Of a DNA stretch of 64,000 nt, positions 1 through 11,215 are shown one piece after another. The position numbers and the translations under genes are program-made. The stretch is taken from NCBI RefSeq assembly GCF_000835495.1, contig NW_015622542.1, forward strand, positions 124,001 to 188,000, in the 5' to 3' direction. The notes beneath the pieces were generated by a model, which saw only the letters and a program-made list of their open reading frames with translations, made no database searches and was not told the origin of the DNA. This stretch comes from Cladophialophora immunda (taxonomy: Eukaryota; Ascomycota; Eurotiomycetes; Chaetothyriales; Herpotrichiellaceae). Each line of letters starts with the position of its first letter. The first letter of the stretch is position 1.

Positions 1-697
1 CGTAGAAGTGCACGATCTTGTAGCCGAACATGGTAATGATAAAAGTTCCTGCTGCAAGAACGATAATGGCAGCCGCCGGCGGTACGTTGTCGTTAACTGC
101 GCGGAGGAACTGAGCGCCCACGATGACATTGACAGAAGACCAGCCAAGACACGCCAGACAATTGAAAAGAGCGATGATTTTGACCCCGTAGTATCCGAAC
201 CAGAATCGTCCAAGGATCATCTGGCGCATGCCGAATCGAGGACCGAATGTGGAGAAGAAGCAGACGGGCAAAATACCCAGTAAGTTGATGAAGAAGATGG
301 TGAGCACCGAGTCGACAAAGCCTAGTGCAAAGACGGGTATAGCGAGGACACCAATGGCGAAAGAAGACACGACCATGTTGGCAGCGAGCCACTGTTTTCG
401 AGTTAGGCACGAGGCTCCTGGATAAGAGTAGCGGGGGAATTGGCATACCATGGTACCAACTTTGAAAGTGCTCTTGTCCGTCCGTTCATCTTCAGGAACT
501 CGTTCAATACCTCGCTGTTCAATATGGAACCGTCCAGCAAGGCGTTGCAACTTCGCATAGGTGGAGTCCCCGATCACGAATGACTCTCCGTGGACGGCGC
601 CTGAGGCGTCCGGAGGGACCACTGAGTGGTGCTTTTCGCCTGAGGTGACAGGATACTGGTATTCGACATCATAGCCGTTCTTCTCGTAGGAAGCCAT
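1..697 (-). CDS. NCS1-family purine/cytosine permease, N-terminal part (truncated by left edge)
   Basis: Only the first two exons are inside the window. The start codon is at 697. Exon 1 encodes 83 residues of cytoplasmic N-terminus. A 56-nt intron at 393-448 (donor GTATGC, acceptor AACAG) is phase 0, and exon 2 runs from 392 off the left end. The N-terminal tail carries the block GIERVPEDERTD, which is typical of fungal Fcy2/Fcy21 permeases. Exon 2 then reads into hydrophobic helices (LAANMVVSSFAIGVLAIPVF, then FFINLLGILPVCFFSTFGPR). Fcy-type NCS1 proteins are plasma-membrane proton symporters for cytosine and purines, so that role is expected here, but the substrate cannot be read from this fragment. 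The remaining transmembrane helices lie outside the window. Confidence 0.85.
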   Translation of the reverse strand, partial: MASYEKNGYDVEYQYPVTSGEKHHSVVPPDASGAVHGESFVIGDSTYAKLQRLAGRFHIEQRGIERVPEDERTDKSTFKVGTMVCQFPRYSYPGASCLTRKQWLAANMVVSSFAIGVLAIPVFALGFVDSVLTIFFINLLGILPVCFFSTFGPRFGMRQMILGRFWFGYYGVKIIALFNCLACLGWSSVNVIVGAQFLRAVNDNVPPAAAIIVLAAGTFIITMFGYKIVHFY

Positions 698-1987
698 TTT
701 GCCGGAGTTAAGCCCCTGCGGATTGTTGGTCGACAAGACACAAGTCCGTAGAATTGGAGAGTGAGCAGGCGCTCAATGGGCGATGAGATGAAGAAGGGAG
801 ATCCGAAGCATCAGACCACTCGAGAAGGCGATGGGAACATGGAAGTAATATAGGATTCCATATCGGCAATTGCCACGACTGATTGAAATGGAGGGCGCCG
901 TCACTCTGGGCGCTGAGACGCCATCTAGCCCTCTGACATCCATCGACCTTTGGTGCCCCACTGTGCGATCTTCGAGATAAGGGTCTTGGTGCTTCGAGTT
1001 GTTCGCAGTCGCACCGACCTGATTCGACCAATTCGGTCGGGGCCGCCAGGTCCTGGTGTGGGCATGGATTGACCCATCGAGCTACCCCTAAGTTATCATC
1101 GACTGCAGATGTTTCTTGCTTTTGTTTCTTCAGTGTCCATGCTCTTGTCAGTGGTCGTTGGGAGAGGGAGTAGGTGTTTCTTCCAGGGCGCGTCACTCTC
1201 CAACTCGCGTGGAAGGCCGGAGATCGCCTACACCTTGAGCCAACCATTGCTGCACCGGCCAGTGACCGGGTGTATTTTCCCTCTTGAGCACGACGAGCGT
1301 GGGGAAGCTTGAAGCGATGGATGTGGGAGAGATCGAGAGCAGCTTCTTCTGGAAGGAGGGCAACAAGCTTGCATCTCGACTCCCTTGGCGTAGCTTACAG
1401 GGAGATAAGCAACGGTGGCCGCTCTGGTCGCCGTCCAATAGTCTGGCCGTCAGTCATGCATGTTGGTCAGGCCTGATTGGCCTTCGCCGCTGACCGTGGT
1501 TATCTGCTGGATCCAGAGCGCATCTATCGCTTGTCCGATCTTTCTTCTGTGCTAGCTGAGTCCCCTGTGGCTGATGTCGTTCGGTGACGCTGGTGACGGC
1601 CGGCCATGAATTTGACGTAAAGGCAGGCGAGACAGCACCAGCGGCATCGAGATTGGACCAGATCAAGGTCAAATTAAAGGCTGAAGAGGCTGAAGCCGCC
1701 ATGTGGCAGCCGGGGACCGCCATGAGCTTAGCTAACCCGCACAACCTCTGTACGTTATTCCTCCTTGTACATCGTACAATGGCATCTTGCTCGTAGGATG
1801 TATTTCGTCCACGCCAGGATATTGTACTGTAAAGCCTTCAAGATTCTGATCTAACAATAGACAATAAATTTTCCGTAAATCACCTGGGATATCTATATGT
1901 GGAAAATAGAAAGACGTTGGTCGCCCAGTCGGCGGTGGCCGCAAAGACAGACAAGCGCCATGAACACATCGCAAATTCCCTAGCCGC
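698..1987. other. Intergenic, no gene seen
   Basis: This is upstream sequence of the permease and downstream sequence of the Zn2Cys6 factor. Open frames here are short, overlap on both strands and have no recognisable domain. Confidence 0.5.
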
Positions 1988-4480
1988 TCATATTCCTCCA
2001 CCAAGTGATTCCATGCCCGCCAGTTCATTACCCTGCACATTGTTGAAGTTGTAAGGAAAATCCACTATCCCATCCAGCATCCAATTTAACGGATCAAAAA
2101 CATCATAGCTCGCTTGTCCAAAGTCCATGCCGACATCGTCGACCATCCCTGTGGCCATCCCAGCCATGCCAGGCACGATAGTAGAGTTGGGCAACATTGG
2201 ATCATTTACTGTCGGCTTCGAGTCCATGCTTGATGCCGGTATGACGATCTGATTGTCGGGTTGCTCGAGGGTAGGGTTTCGCTGCCTCACTGCCTTGCAG
2301 TCAGCATCATCCTCGCACGGAACGGGGCCATCCTTACCATCAGATGGTTTCCCCCCGCGGAAATGGAAATTCTGTCGCCACTGCCAAACCGAGTCGAACA
2401 CTACAGACATGGACATCCGACACTTGACCTTGAGCTGCAAACTGTCGTCGGGCCCGCCCTCGCCAATGTTATTCCGATTTGGCTCTGCGCGCACTCGTCC
2501 ACTTTTCCAAACCTGGGCCAGAACTTCCGACAGGCGCTCCGCAAGATCGTTTTCCACCACGCTCATGTTTCTCAGGGCCCACACCGTTCTTGAGAGAAGT
2601 TCAGATGCTCCTTTTGCATCTAGCTCGTGCTCCCCCAGAAAGTTATGCATGAGTTTGAGAAGGGAAAAGCCAGCACCAAGCATCATGTGGAAGATATAGT
2701 TCGTCGCATGCGATAGCGATAAGCCGTGTGAGTAGCTGGAAGGTAGGTTGACGCTGACATTGGACTCTAGGCTGAGGCATGTCTCAAGGAAATCAGTCGT
2801 GGCATAGTACAGCTTCAACATATCGGTCCGATATGAAGGCAGCGTGGGCGGTGAGAAAAAGGCACTCAATCTCATATGCAGAGCAGCCGCCCGGAGGTAT
2901 ACTTTTGTGATTGGCGAGGTGTCCTTGCGTAACCTATCTTCAAGCTCTTCAAGCTCGTGTGCGAGAAACGAAACGTAGGTAGGCCGTTCCGTGTCGGCTG
3001 CAAGCCCGACAGGGTCGTGTGGATTCATGTACAGTGTTCTCGAGACCTTGTCGACAAACTTCTCGATTAGCAACCGGTTGAAGATGGGAGCGGGCAGTTC
3101 GTAATTGGGGTTCGTTTCAATCGGCTTTGGTCCGAGAGTCCAATCGTAGATGCTTAGAGGTGGCTGGCCATAAGCAGTGCAAATTCTTTGAGCAACAATA
3201 TTGCAAACGCTCCAAACCACAACTCGATCTTGTAGTTCCACTTCTCTGAGTTCTACCCGAAATTTGGAGAAGTCTTGGGCGTGAGTTGGACGATGTAGAC
3301 CGATCTGCAAGGCAATCTGCATCATCATCCCACAGAGCATAAAGGTTGGGTCTGTCGAAGTGCTGCTGGTGGGTAGAGGCCAAGCACACAGCAGGATGAG
3401 GGCCTTGACGATGTGATAGTTTTGCGGAACCTCGGCGACAGTGGACCAGACAAGCCGCATTACAGGTCCAGTCAGAGATCCATATAGATCGGGCTCCGGC
3501 GTGTAGTGCCGCGCGCCCACTGAAATGATGGTCCAAAACAACAAAGGTGATCGAGCGTAGTATTCATCCGGAGTCCTATCGGGGTTGAGGAAAGGGAGAA
3601 AAGGGTGATGAAAGGTGAAGAAACGTTGGAACAGCTCCTGTGCCCGATCGATGGTCAAGGACACCTCTTCTAACCGCTTGAAGATGGGTCTGCCTGAACC
3701 GCCGCCTCGCAAGTCCAGTAATCCCGCCGCCGCGGCGTCCGAAGTAAAGGTCCCGTCTGCTGAAGGTGATACCTGCAGATTTGCGCTGCCGTTCGTGTGA
3801 GAGACAGTCGCCACGCCCGTGGTCTGCTGTGCAGCCACTTGTTTCCGCAGCTCGATGATCTCGCGCTCCATTTCTGCATTTCGTGATCTCTTGCCAATCC
3901 TCTTGAAATTGTCCTCGATTTTGCATTCGAGATTGAGTCGCTTGCAGCGCGTACATGTCTGAAAAGGTTCCTGCACAACATCGCATCGCAGCTGCAAAGG
4001 AATATAGTTAGCAGAGATACGACAATGGACGGGAGCAAGATTGCAACTATTCAGCGCGGACACGACAGTGACTCCCACGCACAGTCAATGAGGGGCAGCG
4101 GGAAAGACGGCCGCGCCGCTTCAGCGACGAGGCGGTGTCCATCAGATCCTTTCGCCAGTGTGCATGTATTCCATCGCGTCAAGGCTCACCTTCTGCTGTC
4201 GGCATTCATTGCAAGCTCTTTTCACCGGTCTCCGCCTGCCATCACGCATGTGTTCGTCACCATTATGATCTGGTGACTCAAGGCTCGCTGGGGAGCTGTC
4301 GAAACCCGCAACGGAGGCATTCCTTTTGTGGCTTTGGGTCGGGCTTGTGTAGGCGGTACCAGGGCCATCGCCTGGACTCGCGGCGGATGTTGAAGCCAGG
4401 TTGAAATCGTCGCCAATTTCAAGGCCGATGAGGGTTTGGATTGGGATTGTCCACGCAGCGGTCGCCATCCGATATCGCAA
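1988..4480 (-). CDS. Zn2Cys6 fungal transcription factor (War1/Leu3-like)
   Basis: Two exons: 4480-4190 and 3991-1988. The 198-nt phase-0 intron (3992-4189, donor GTGAGC, acceptor TTTGCAG) splits the zinc cluster after CNECRQQK. Joined, the protein is about 764 aa. The six cysteines sit near residues 90, 93, 100, 110, 113 and 120 in C-X2-C-X6-C-X9-C-X2-C-X6-C spacing, followed by NFKRIGKRSRNAEMEREI, a linker and short coiled coil as in War1/Leu3-type regulators. The middle (roughly residues 220-560) resembles the fungal transcription-factor middle homology region, with PFLPFLNPDRTPDEYYARSP and QIALQIGLHRP. The C-terminus is acidic and Asn/Met-rich, a likely activation region. It should be a nuclear DNA-binding regulator; War1 relatives respond to weak acids and Leu3 relatives to leucine, but the target is unknown here. 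The start could instead be the Met at residue 5. Confidence 0.85.
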
Positions 4481-5360
4481 TCGATTTTGCTAAGAGATAA
4501 GATAAGATGGATGTGTGCTGAGTGGTGAGCCAGCGGAGAGTTGGGGTTGGAGGCGCAGGCAGGGAATGGGAATAATCAAATGAGGCGGGTGGGCGTCTGT
4601 TGTTATTATTGGCCACCATACCAAGGTCTTCGTGCCGAGAGCACCATCAGACCTTCTTCTCATCGCACTCTGCGAGAAGACGAGCAATCCAGAAATCCAA
4701 TGGCCGGAGATGGGAAGAAAAGAGAGCTGGTAAAGGGTCCATTGGAGAAAATGCAGCAATGTCCCAAGGCGTCGGCTTCCAGTACGACCATCAACTTCGC
4801 CCAACCACAGACCCATGACCAGCGCGGTAAGGATAATATGAGTCATTTAATCAGCGAATAACGTATGGCTAACAGCCGGCTCACAGTAACCGTTTTCGAC
4901 TCGAGCACAACGTCTGAACCGTTTCTCGATTCAGTGGTGCTTGAGAATCTGAGGAAGAGGCAGCAGATGGAGAACGAGCCGAAGAGTGTCGGGCACAGCT
5001 CGACGACATGAATCATGTATCGAAATCAATTGCTAAATCGCCATCCATCTGGTTCGGCCGTGCTATCTAGTTGTACAGCTCGTCATTTCATCCCATCATT
5101 AGTCGTCAAGACATCAAGTCGTGCACATAAATCTTTGGTGTCCTCAGTCGAGCAATAAATCAACACGCTGCAGAAAGATCCTCCCAAGCGCCGACCGAAA
5201 AGAAAATCCAAAGCCACCAGGGCCGGGATACTACAGTCGAACATGACATCGTCCACACCTGAAAAGGTCAGAGAGATACTTGCCCATCAACACGGTCCAG
5301 ACGCGGGACAGCCAGCTCCAAGCTGATGATGCCAGAATGGTATTCCGCGCGGAAACCGTT
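4481..5360. other. Promoter region of the Zn2Cys6 gene
   Basis: No gene is recognised between the transcription factor start and the end of the next gene. The frames present are short and antisense to each other. Confidence 0.45.
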
Positions 5361-8126
5361 TCAGACGTCCCGTGAAAGACTCGTATTGCTGGCTGGGAAT
5401 CTCGAATCTCCTTGCGAAATGACGTAGGTTCCAATGCTGCGTCGAAGAACGGCCCTCCTTCGCTCTCTCTTCTCGTCCTCCTTACGTTGTTTTGCATGTA
5501 ACAGCCTTTCCTGAATATCCTTGATCCCTATCAGGGGTATGTGGAACCACAGCGCCGAACTTGGCAATCTGTGTAGCTTGCGGCCCGCTTGCAATTTAGC
5601 CAGGCTGGAGTGGCTAGATTGTTTCACAACACCTCTCTTCTGCCTGCGCCGTTCCGATATTCGTCTGACCAGGGATACTGGTCCAGTTATGATCGTCCTC
5701 TCCTGAGGCAATCCCAGAGAATTGTTCACAACTCCTCGATCCAGAGAGCGTTCTTGAGGTTGCGATTCGGGACGAGTGTGGTCGATGTCGTCCCAAAAGG
5801 CACGAGGCCGCCAGAATGGGTGCAGGCTACCGTCAAGATCCTGATCAGCCTTGCGATTGCGGGCGTTCTTTAGGCTTAAGTTGCGGGAAATGGAGCTCAT
5901 CAACGATTCTGACCGTCCTCGGGAGCCGCCCGGCCGTTTAAGAGAGTCGGCCCGATCAGCTCCCAACTGCTTCTTGACTTCCTCGTCGGCAGGAGTAGGG
6001 GGAATCAGCTTGAATCGCGGCGGCTCAGGCGGCTGTCGAGGGTTGCGCAAAGGGGACTCCACTTCGATTTCCGGCAGGTTCTGCTTCTGTACTTCTTGGA
6101 CCGCTTTCGACTCCGCTACAGGAAACGGCTCAATAAGCTGGACGGAGTAGTTGTTGTGGGGGAAATAGTTGATCGCCCTTGCTTCATTGATCTCGGGAGA
6201 ACCTGACTGGAAAGAGGGTTGTGAGAAAGGTGTATCAAAAATGGACGGTGGTCGGAGCGCTGCCCATTCTTTTGTTCCAGGCATCACCAACCCCAGCGGA
6301 TTTGATGCCGCCGCACCTTCATTTGCAGCAACACCTAGCAGACTCCCCGGAAGTGTAGAGAACGGCGGATTAGGACTCCCCGAAGACCTGTTGAATCGTC
6401 GATTTTCAGTCATTCGTTCAGAGTGTAGAATCTCATTTCCAGGCTCCCAGTCTCTCAGGCTGTGGACAAGTCGTTCCGACTCCATTCTGTCCAAGGTCTT
6501 TCGCAAGTCCTTCTCAGCCTGTTGTCTGCGTACGTGCAGATGCTCAGAAGTAATGGAGTTGGCTCTTGACGTGCTTCTGGACGTGGGTGCGGATAGCGAG
6601 GAGCTCCTGGGAGGTATCAGAGGCGCTTGATATTGCTCCCTGCCACGATCTGAGGATTCAGAAAACGCCCTCTTATGTTGCCAGGAAGAGGGTGGATTGT
6701 CAGAGGTTTTGCGAAACTGGGAGCGTCCAGAACTGTTCGAAACCGACTGCCTCTGGCTATTGTGAGCCGAGGAGCTCAAGGAGGAGCTTCTCTCTGGGAT
6801 CACCGCAACGCGAATCACTTCAGTCTTGGGGAGAACGGCGCTTGAGGCCAGGCTATATGACCTCGAAACCTCGGAACCGAAACTCCAGCGATTTTGATTG
6901 CTCAATCTTGCCTTCTTGTGAACGAGACGATGAGGGGAGTCTGAAGCGGAATTCATCGAGTCTCTGTTCGAAGCTGGTAGGGGCGAGCTCACTGAACGCA
7001 GAGATTGATGCTTGCTGACATGGCGTAACGTCGTTTTTCGGCGAGGCAAAGAGTGTTGTTCGATAACATATGCTTCAACAGTCGAAGTGGTGGAGATGCC
7101 TGAGAAACGCCGATTATCTTCGACTTCCAATTGGCGATCCTGGACTGCTTCATCGTCGATTGGCACAGAGTTATTCCAACCGATAATGTTTGCAAATTTC
7201 TCGGTTGATGCTGATGGGTCTTGGCTCTGCGCCTCAAGAAGCCTTTCACGCAGGCTCTTGTCCCGCTTCAAGTTATGCTGACCAGTGCTGTGGCGGACAA
7301 GATGAGGTGGTTCGATACTCTCAGACAGGGACACTTGAGGAGGGTCAAGATGTATGCGAATTTCTTCGCTGTTGAGAAGTGCGTCGCCACTCGATCCCGA
7401 CGTCTGGTGTTGAGGGTAACCCTCCGAGATCCCACGGATCTCATTGGCATTTACGTGATATTGATCGACCAGAGGCTCTGGGGACTGACTAACAACAGGT
7501 TGTGCTCCGTAAAGCTCGATCAGGGGCAGTCGCGGCAGAGAGCTGTGCCGGAGACGATGGGCTGCTGCACCGAATTTGTCAACGGAACTCAACGGCCATT
7601 TAAAGCCATTGTCCGGGCGTGGCGTGTAGCGATCAGATTCACCTTCTGACGTGAAGTCTTCATGGGCGGTCTTGAAGGATTCTGCATGTGTCGAGGCGAT
7701 GGACGGCTGTGGACCCAAGAATGGGCGCCGGGGAAGTGTCCCATAACGCTCCCGGGGAGGAGTGTTGTCCGGGGTTGGCGGGCTGTTCTGGTTGATGGGC
7801 GTCACCAAGTTTGATCTAAACACCCCGGCATCTGAGGATGGAGTAACTTCTTCCGGAGCAGGCGGGCTGGTTTCATTGTTCGCCCCGGGGGGTGTAGGTG
7901 GGAGATTTGGCGAAGTTGGCAAGACCGTAGACACAGAGTGGTAGGAGTGCTGTTCCGGCCCGTGGTCACCAATGTCTTGGGCCGAGATGCGATAAAGGGT
8001 TCGAAGGTTAGTTGAGCCGGCTTTAGAACCATTGCGAAAGGGCAGAGATCGGGAGGCCGAAGGAGGAGATTGACCTGGGGAATCTCTAACCGGCCCCATT
8101 ATGGTATATTCGGTGGTCCTCCCCAT
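5361..8126 (-). CDS. Conserved hypothetical protein, Ser/Arg-rich and largely disordered
   Basis: A single uninterrupted 921-codon frame. The protein is rich in Ser, Pro, Arg and Glu and has no transmembrane segment. From about residue 480 it contains repeated SSSLS and SRSTSR low-complexity runs. The best-ordered part is the C-terminal 200 residues: LHPFWRPRAFWDD, then a SLVRRISERRRQKRG block, then a basic helix (IQERLLHAKQRKEDEKRERR) ending in LRRSIG. I recall this C-terminal pattern (FWRPR.FWDD and a terminal RRSIG after a basic helix) from uncharacterised proteins of Aspergillus and relatives; this is memory, not a search. No enzymatic motif is visible and I assign no function. The last 18 or so residues after RRSIG could be read-through of an unrecognised terminal intron. 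The start could be the downstream Met at 8099. Confidence 0.75.
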   Translation of the reverse strand: MGRTTEYTIMGPVRDSPGQSPPSASRSLPFRNGSKAGSTNLRTLYRISAQDIGDHGPEQHSYHSVSTVLPTSPNLPPTPPGANNETSPPAPEEVTPSSDAGVFRSNLVTPINQNSPPTPDNTPPRERYGTLPRRPFLGPQPSIASTHAESFKTAHEDFTSEGESDRYTPRPDNGFKWPLSSVDKFGAAAHRLRHSSLPRLPLIELYGAQPVVSQSPEPLVDQYHVNANEIRGISEGYPQHQTSGSSGDALLNSEEIRIHLDPPQVSLSESIEPPHLVRHSTGQHNLKRDKSLRERLLEAQSQDPSASTEKFANIIGWNNSVPIDDEAVQDRQLEVEDNRRFSGISTTSTVEAYVIEQHSLPRRKTTLRHVSKHQSLRSVSSPLPASNRDSMNSASDSPHRLVHKKARLSNQNRWSFGSEVSRSYSLASSAVLPKTEVIRVAVIPERSSSLSSSAHNSQRQSVSNSSGRSQFRKTSDNPPSSWQHKRAFSESSDRGREQYQAPLIPPRSSSLSAPTSRSTSRANSITSEHLHVRRQQAEKDLRKTLDRMESERLVHSLRDWEPGNEILHSERMTENRRFNRSSGSPNPPFSTLPGSLLGVAANEGAAASNPLGLVMPGTKEWAALRPPSIFDTPFSQPSFQSGSPEINEARAINYFPHNNYSVQLIEPFPVAESKAVQEVQKQNLPEIEVESPLRNPRQPPEPPRFKLIPPTPADEEVKKQLGADRADSLKRPGGSRGRSESLMSSISRNLSLKNARNRKADQDLDGSLHPFWRPRAFWDDIDHTRPESQPQERSLDRGVVNNSLGLPQERTIITGPVSLVRRISERRRQKRGVVKQSSHSSLAKLQAGRKLHRLPSSALWFHIPLIGIKDIQERLLHAKQRKEDEKRERRRAVLRRSIGTYVISQGDSRFPASNTSLSRDV

Positions 8127-9392
8127 CGGAGCACCGATTTATGACATTGAAAGAGACTCAATAACTCCTCCTCTTCATTGCGACAGTTGTCCACGGGAGC
8201 TGAGAGAAATTCGAGGCGATGCCTTAGAGCATAAGGAAGTGTCTCGTTGATCAAGAAGGGTGTGTTAATAGAGCAGAGAGGGCAAGTCGAGGTTTGGGAG
8301 CGCGCGAGGCGTGGCGAATAGCTTGATATGTGACGCGAAGCGCAGCAAGTCCAAAGACAGTCCGCAGCTGGGGGTGCGCAGTCGTTCGATAGAGTCTGCC
8401 GTCGGGGGTCGGATGGATTCCTAGTCAAAACCTGGCTCCAATGCCGATATTTATCGTCTACAGCTCGACAGGGGATAGATTGTTAGGGGTATGAGACTGT
8501 CTGATTCGAAGACACAGCGTCGTAGGCTAGGCGTACTGTCGGGAGGCAGTCGAGATCTTTGACGGGAGCATTGACAAGCGCCTGACGGTGATCGACCCGA
8601 CCACAGGGACGGGCGACGTCGAGCGAGAAGGAAGGGAAATGAGAGATGGGTAGCGACCACTGTGAATACGGCGCCGGTGGGTTAGATACGTAGAATATCG
8701 TCGGATATCAAGGCTCGGAGTAGTGAAGGACGGATGTTGGACTCGAACAGCGATGCGAAACGTGAAGAGTAGAGAAATGGCGAAGACAAGGATCTGGGGG
8801 AGAGAAACTGGGCGAATCGCAGCTGGCCTAGTAGCCAGATCAGGGCGAGCGACTGCTGGGCTGGGCGACGGCAGCCCAGCCGAAGTCACTCTGGATTCCT
8901 TCCACAGCCCTCCTTTTCATCCTTTTGGTCCCTATTATCCCTTTGGCGTGCATCAACCCCCATTCTCACAGCTCCTGCCAGAAGGTGGCCATTGACGAGA
9001 AAGTGGAACAGACGCGCACCGATCGAGACTATCTACTGCCATTCCCACCTCCATCCGTCGGGAGGACCGAACCGTGATTTCAACTCGCATTCCGCTCTGT
9101 CCCTCGCCACATTCTTCCGCCCACACCAGAACTCTCAGCTTCAGCCCCAGGGCACTGACTGACAAGAGGGGGCCAAAAATATGTGTACAAACAACACACC
9201 TCATGCCTCCACGGTACGTGCAGGGCTGAGCACACGACTCTGCAGTCAGATGCTCACCGCAGTCCGAATCATCTGCCAGGCCAAAATATGTCATTCAATT
9301 TCCTCCCCTTGCTGATCCTTTGCCCTCTCAAAAGGAACACCGTTCCTCGCAGTTCGCAATGTCCATAGTTATCCATTCTCAATCACATCATC
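8127..9392. other. Divergent intergenic region, no gene seen
   Basis: This separates two divergently transcribed genes and presumably holds both promoters. Antisense frames at 8099-8428 and 8527-8889 are Arg/Ser/Pro-rich without domains and look like chance openings in GC-rich DNA. Confidence 0.45.
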
Positions 9393-10397
9393 ATGCCCCA
9401 GAGAAACATCACATTTCCGCCTCTTTTGTTTGTATTCGTTCTCTTCTGTTGCCAAAAAGTCCTCTCATCGCCCGTCCCTCAAATAATCGAGCCCGACCCT
9501 GGCCCTCTTTCCTTTCTCGAGCTTGTTCAGACAACCCTCTACCGAATCATTGAAGTCGGATTTCTCAAAGGCATCCTTACTTCACTGTTGGTACTGGAAT
9601 GTCTAGTCTGCCTTCTCATCGGTGCCCTCAGTGGATTAGCTGCCTACCTCAGACATCACGATACGAAGTTGTGGGAACGACATGAAGAGCTCTATGTCTT
9701 CGAGGACGGGAAGAACGAGGAAGAGGAGTCGAGCCCAGTCGAAAGGCACATGAATGGGTCCGGCCATCGAAACAACGACACGTCGCCATCCCAGACTCCA
9801 AGCCGCATTTCTCGGTATCTTTCTCGCAACACTTCAATACCGGTAACAAAGATTAGCATCCATGCCTCACCCTGTCGAACATCGACAACAAACAGCGTTC
9901 TATCAAACAGCGTTCTATCTGCACCAGCTTGGATACCGCGAACTCCAATACGAAGTCCTGTAAGACCGCTCCGTTCCGCCCTCTCCAAATCGCCACCCTC
10001 ATCGAGGCGAACTGTGCCCTTTCAGACTCCTCTATTCGGGTCAAGCGAAGTGAGCGTGAGCTCGACCTCTCCCCCAAACCCAAAATCCGTCCACTGGGCA
10101 GATGAGGTTCAGATGACGACGATGGAGATAATCTTTTCACGAGACAGGGCGATATCAACAAAGGGACGTCCTGGTGTTCATATCGCAACGGACACTAGAA
10201 TATGCAGGATCGATGGACACGATCTCGACATCAGCGATGCGTTGGCCGACTTATCCTCGCCACTGTGCCACTCATACCCTATTTTTCAAACACATAAACA
10301 TAAATCCACTTTCGCCACGAGTTGCATCCAAGTGCAGGATGCAGAATTCCTATCCGATGGAACAACATCAATGAAATTGGAAGGTGATACGAGTTGA
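9393..10397 (+). CDS. Hypothetical secretory-pathway protein with signal sequence and one membrane helix
   Basis: An uninterrupted 334-codon frame. Residues 1-26 (core FPPLLFVFVLFCC) look like a signal sequence, with likely cleavage near SSPVP. A second hydrophobic helix spans about residues 60-88 (GILTSLLVLECLVCLLIGAL, then SGLAAYL). The rest is a soluble, Ser/Pro/Arg-rich, poorly ordered tail of about 245 residues. This gives a type I-like single-pass layout with a short lumenal or extracellular segment and a long tail. Within the tail a 14-nt direct repeat produces the duplicated LSNSVLS. I recognise no family. Support is frame length, the plausible signal/TM architecture and the ATG; there is no clear homologue from memory. 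Confidence 0.5.
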   Translation: MPQRNITFPPLLFVFVLFCCQKVLSSPVPQIIEPDPGPLSFLELVQTTLYRIIEVGFLKGILTSLLVLECLVCLLIGALSGLAAYLRHHDTKLWERHEELYVFEDGKNEEEESSPVERHMNGSGHRNNDTSPSQTPSRISRYLSRNTSIPVTKISIHASPCRTSTTNSVLSNSVLSAPAWIPRTPIRSPVRPLRSALSKSPPSSRRTVPFQTPLFGSSEVSVSSTSPPNPKSVHWADEVQMTTMEIIFSRDRAISTKGRPGVHIATDTRICRIDGHDLDISDALADLSSPLCHSYPIFQTHKHKSTFATSCIQVQDAEFLSDGTTSMKLEGDTS

Positions 10398-11215
10398 ATC
10401 GCGTTTTGGGGTCGCAGGGCAACCCGAGCCCGCAGGTTTTCAGTGTTACAGGAGACCACCCACCAGAAACTGGATTTTGGGGGAAATTTCAGCTGTACTG
10501 GGTGTTCTTCGTGAAAACGTACTTGGAACCATTGGATTCAATGTGTAAGAGGAGATCTCTTGCCTTTGGCAGCGAGGCTTTGGCGGATGTGGATTCTGTG
10601 TATGGTCTAAATGGCCACGGGAATTGAAGACGGTGTAGCCTGAAGTGCTGCGCACTGATTTAGGCCACCTACATGCTGTAAGGAAGACTTCCATATCTAT
10701 CGTAAGGATGAACTGGTGTTAAACCCAAGTACTCGTACACCGAGGCAGAATCCTAGGCAAGGCAGCCAGCTCCGATCGATGCGGTGATGGCCTGATAATA
10801 AACTTTGAAATTCTGGTGGTGTAGCCTTGCTTTGTGGAAGAATTGCTCACTCTCACTTGGGACCAGATGAATTAATCTGTGTCTACGGCTCACACGCTGT
10901 CAAAATCATGTCTCAGCTCAAGAAGGTGGGAGTTGTAAATGCTTTCCCCATACATCCGTTAGCGGCAGCCGACGTCCTTCTAGCGTTCGACCATAGTAAC
11001 CATTGTCGCAGCCTCGTCAGGCCACCTCCCTCTGGTTTGGGGGGCTCATTTCCTTCATCTGACACTAGATCTTTTGGGCGAAATGGGTAATAATGGCGGC
11101 CATGAAGCCCTAGTTGACCTCTTGAGCTCACTTTGGACTCGCCCGATTGACCTGGGGAAGCCGTCATGAGACTACAGTTGTTCTAACGAGAGCCATCCAC
11201 CACGAATGGACCTCG
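10398..11215. other. Intergenic, no gene seen
   Basis: About 0.8 kb between two same-strand genes, probably terminator and promoter sequence. Nothing specific is recognised. Confidence 0.45.

Noticed and set aside
8733..8755. tRNA T-loop-like sequence (reverse complement of GTTCGAGTCC)
   Set aside because: The flanking bases cannot form the T stem and no D or anticodon arm is found at the right distance.
8527..8889. Minus-strand frame with one hydrophobic stretch
   Set aside because: The single hydrophobic segment sits in an otherwise random Arg/Ser/Pro context within a divergent promoter.
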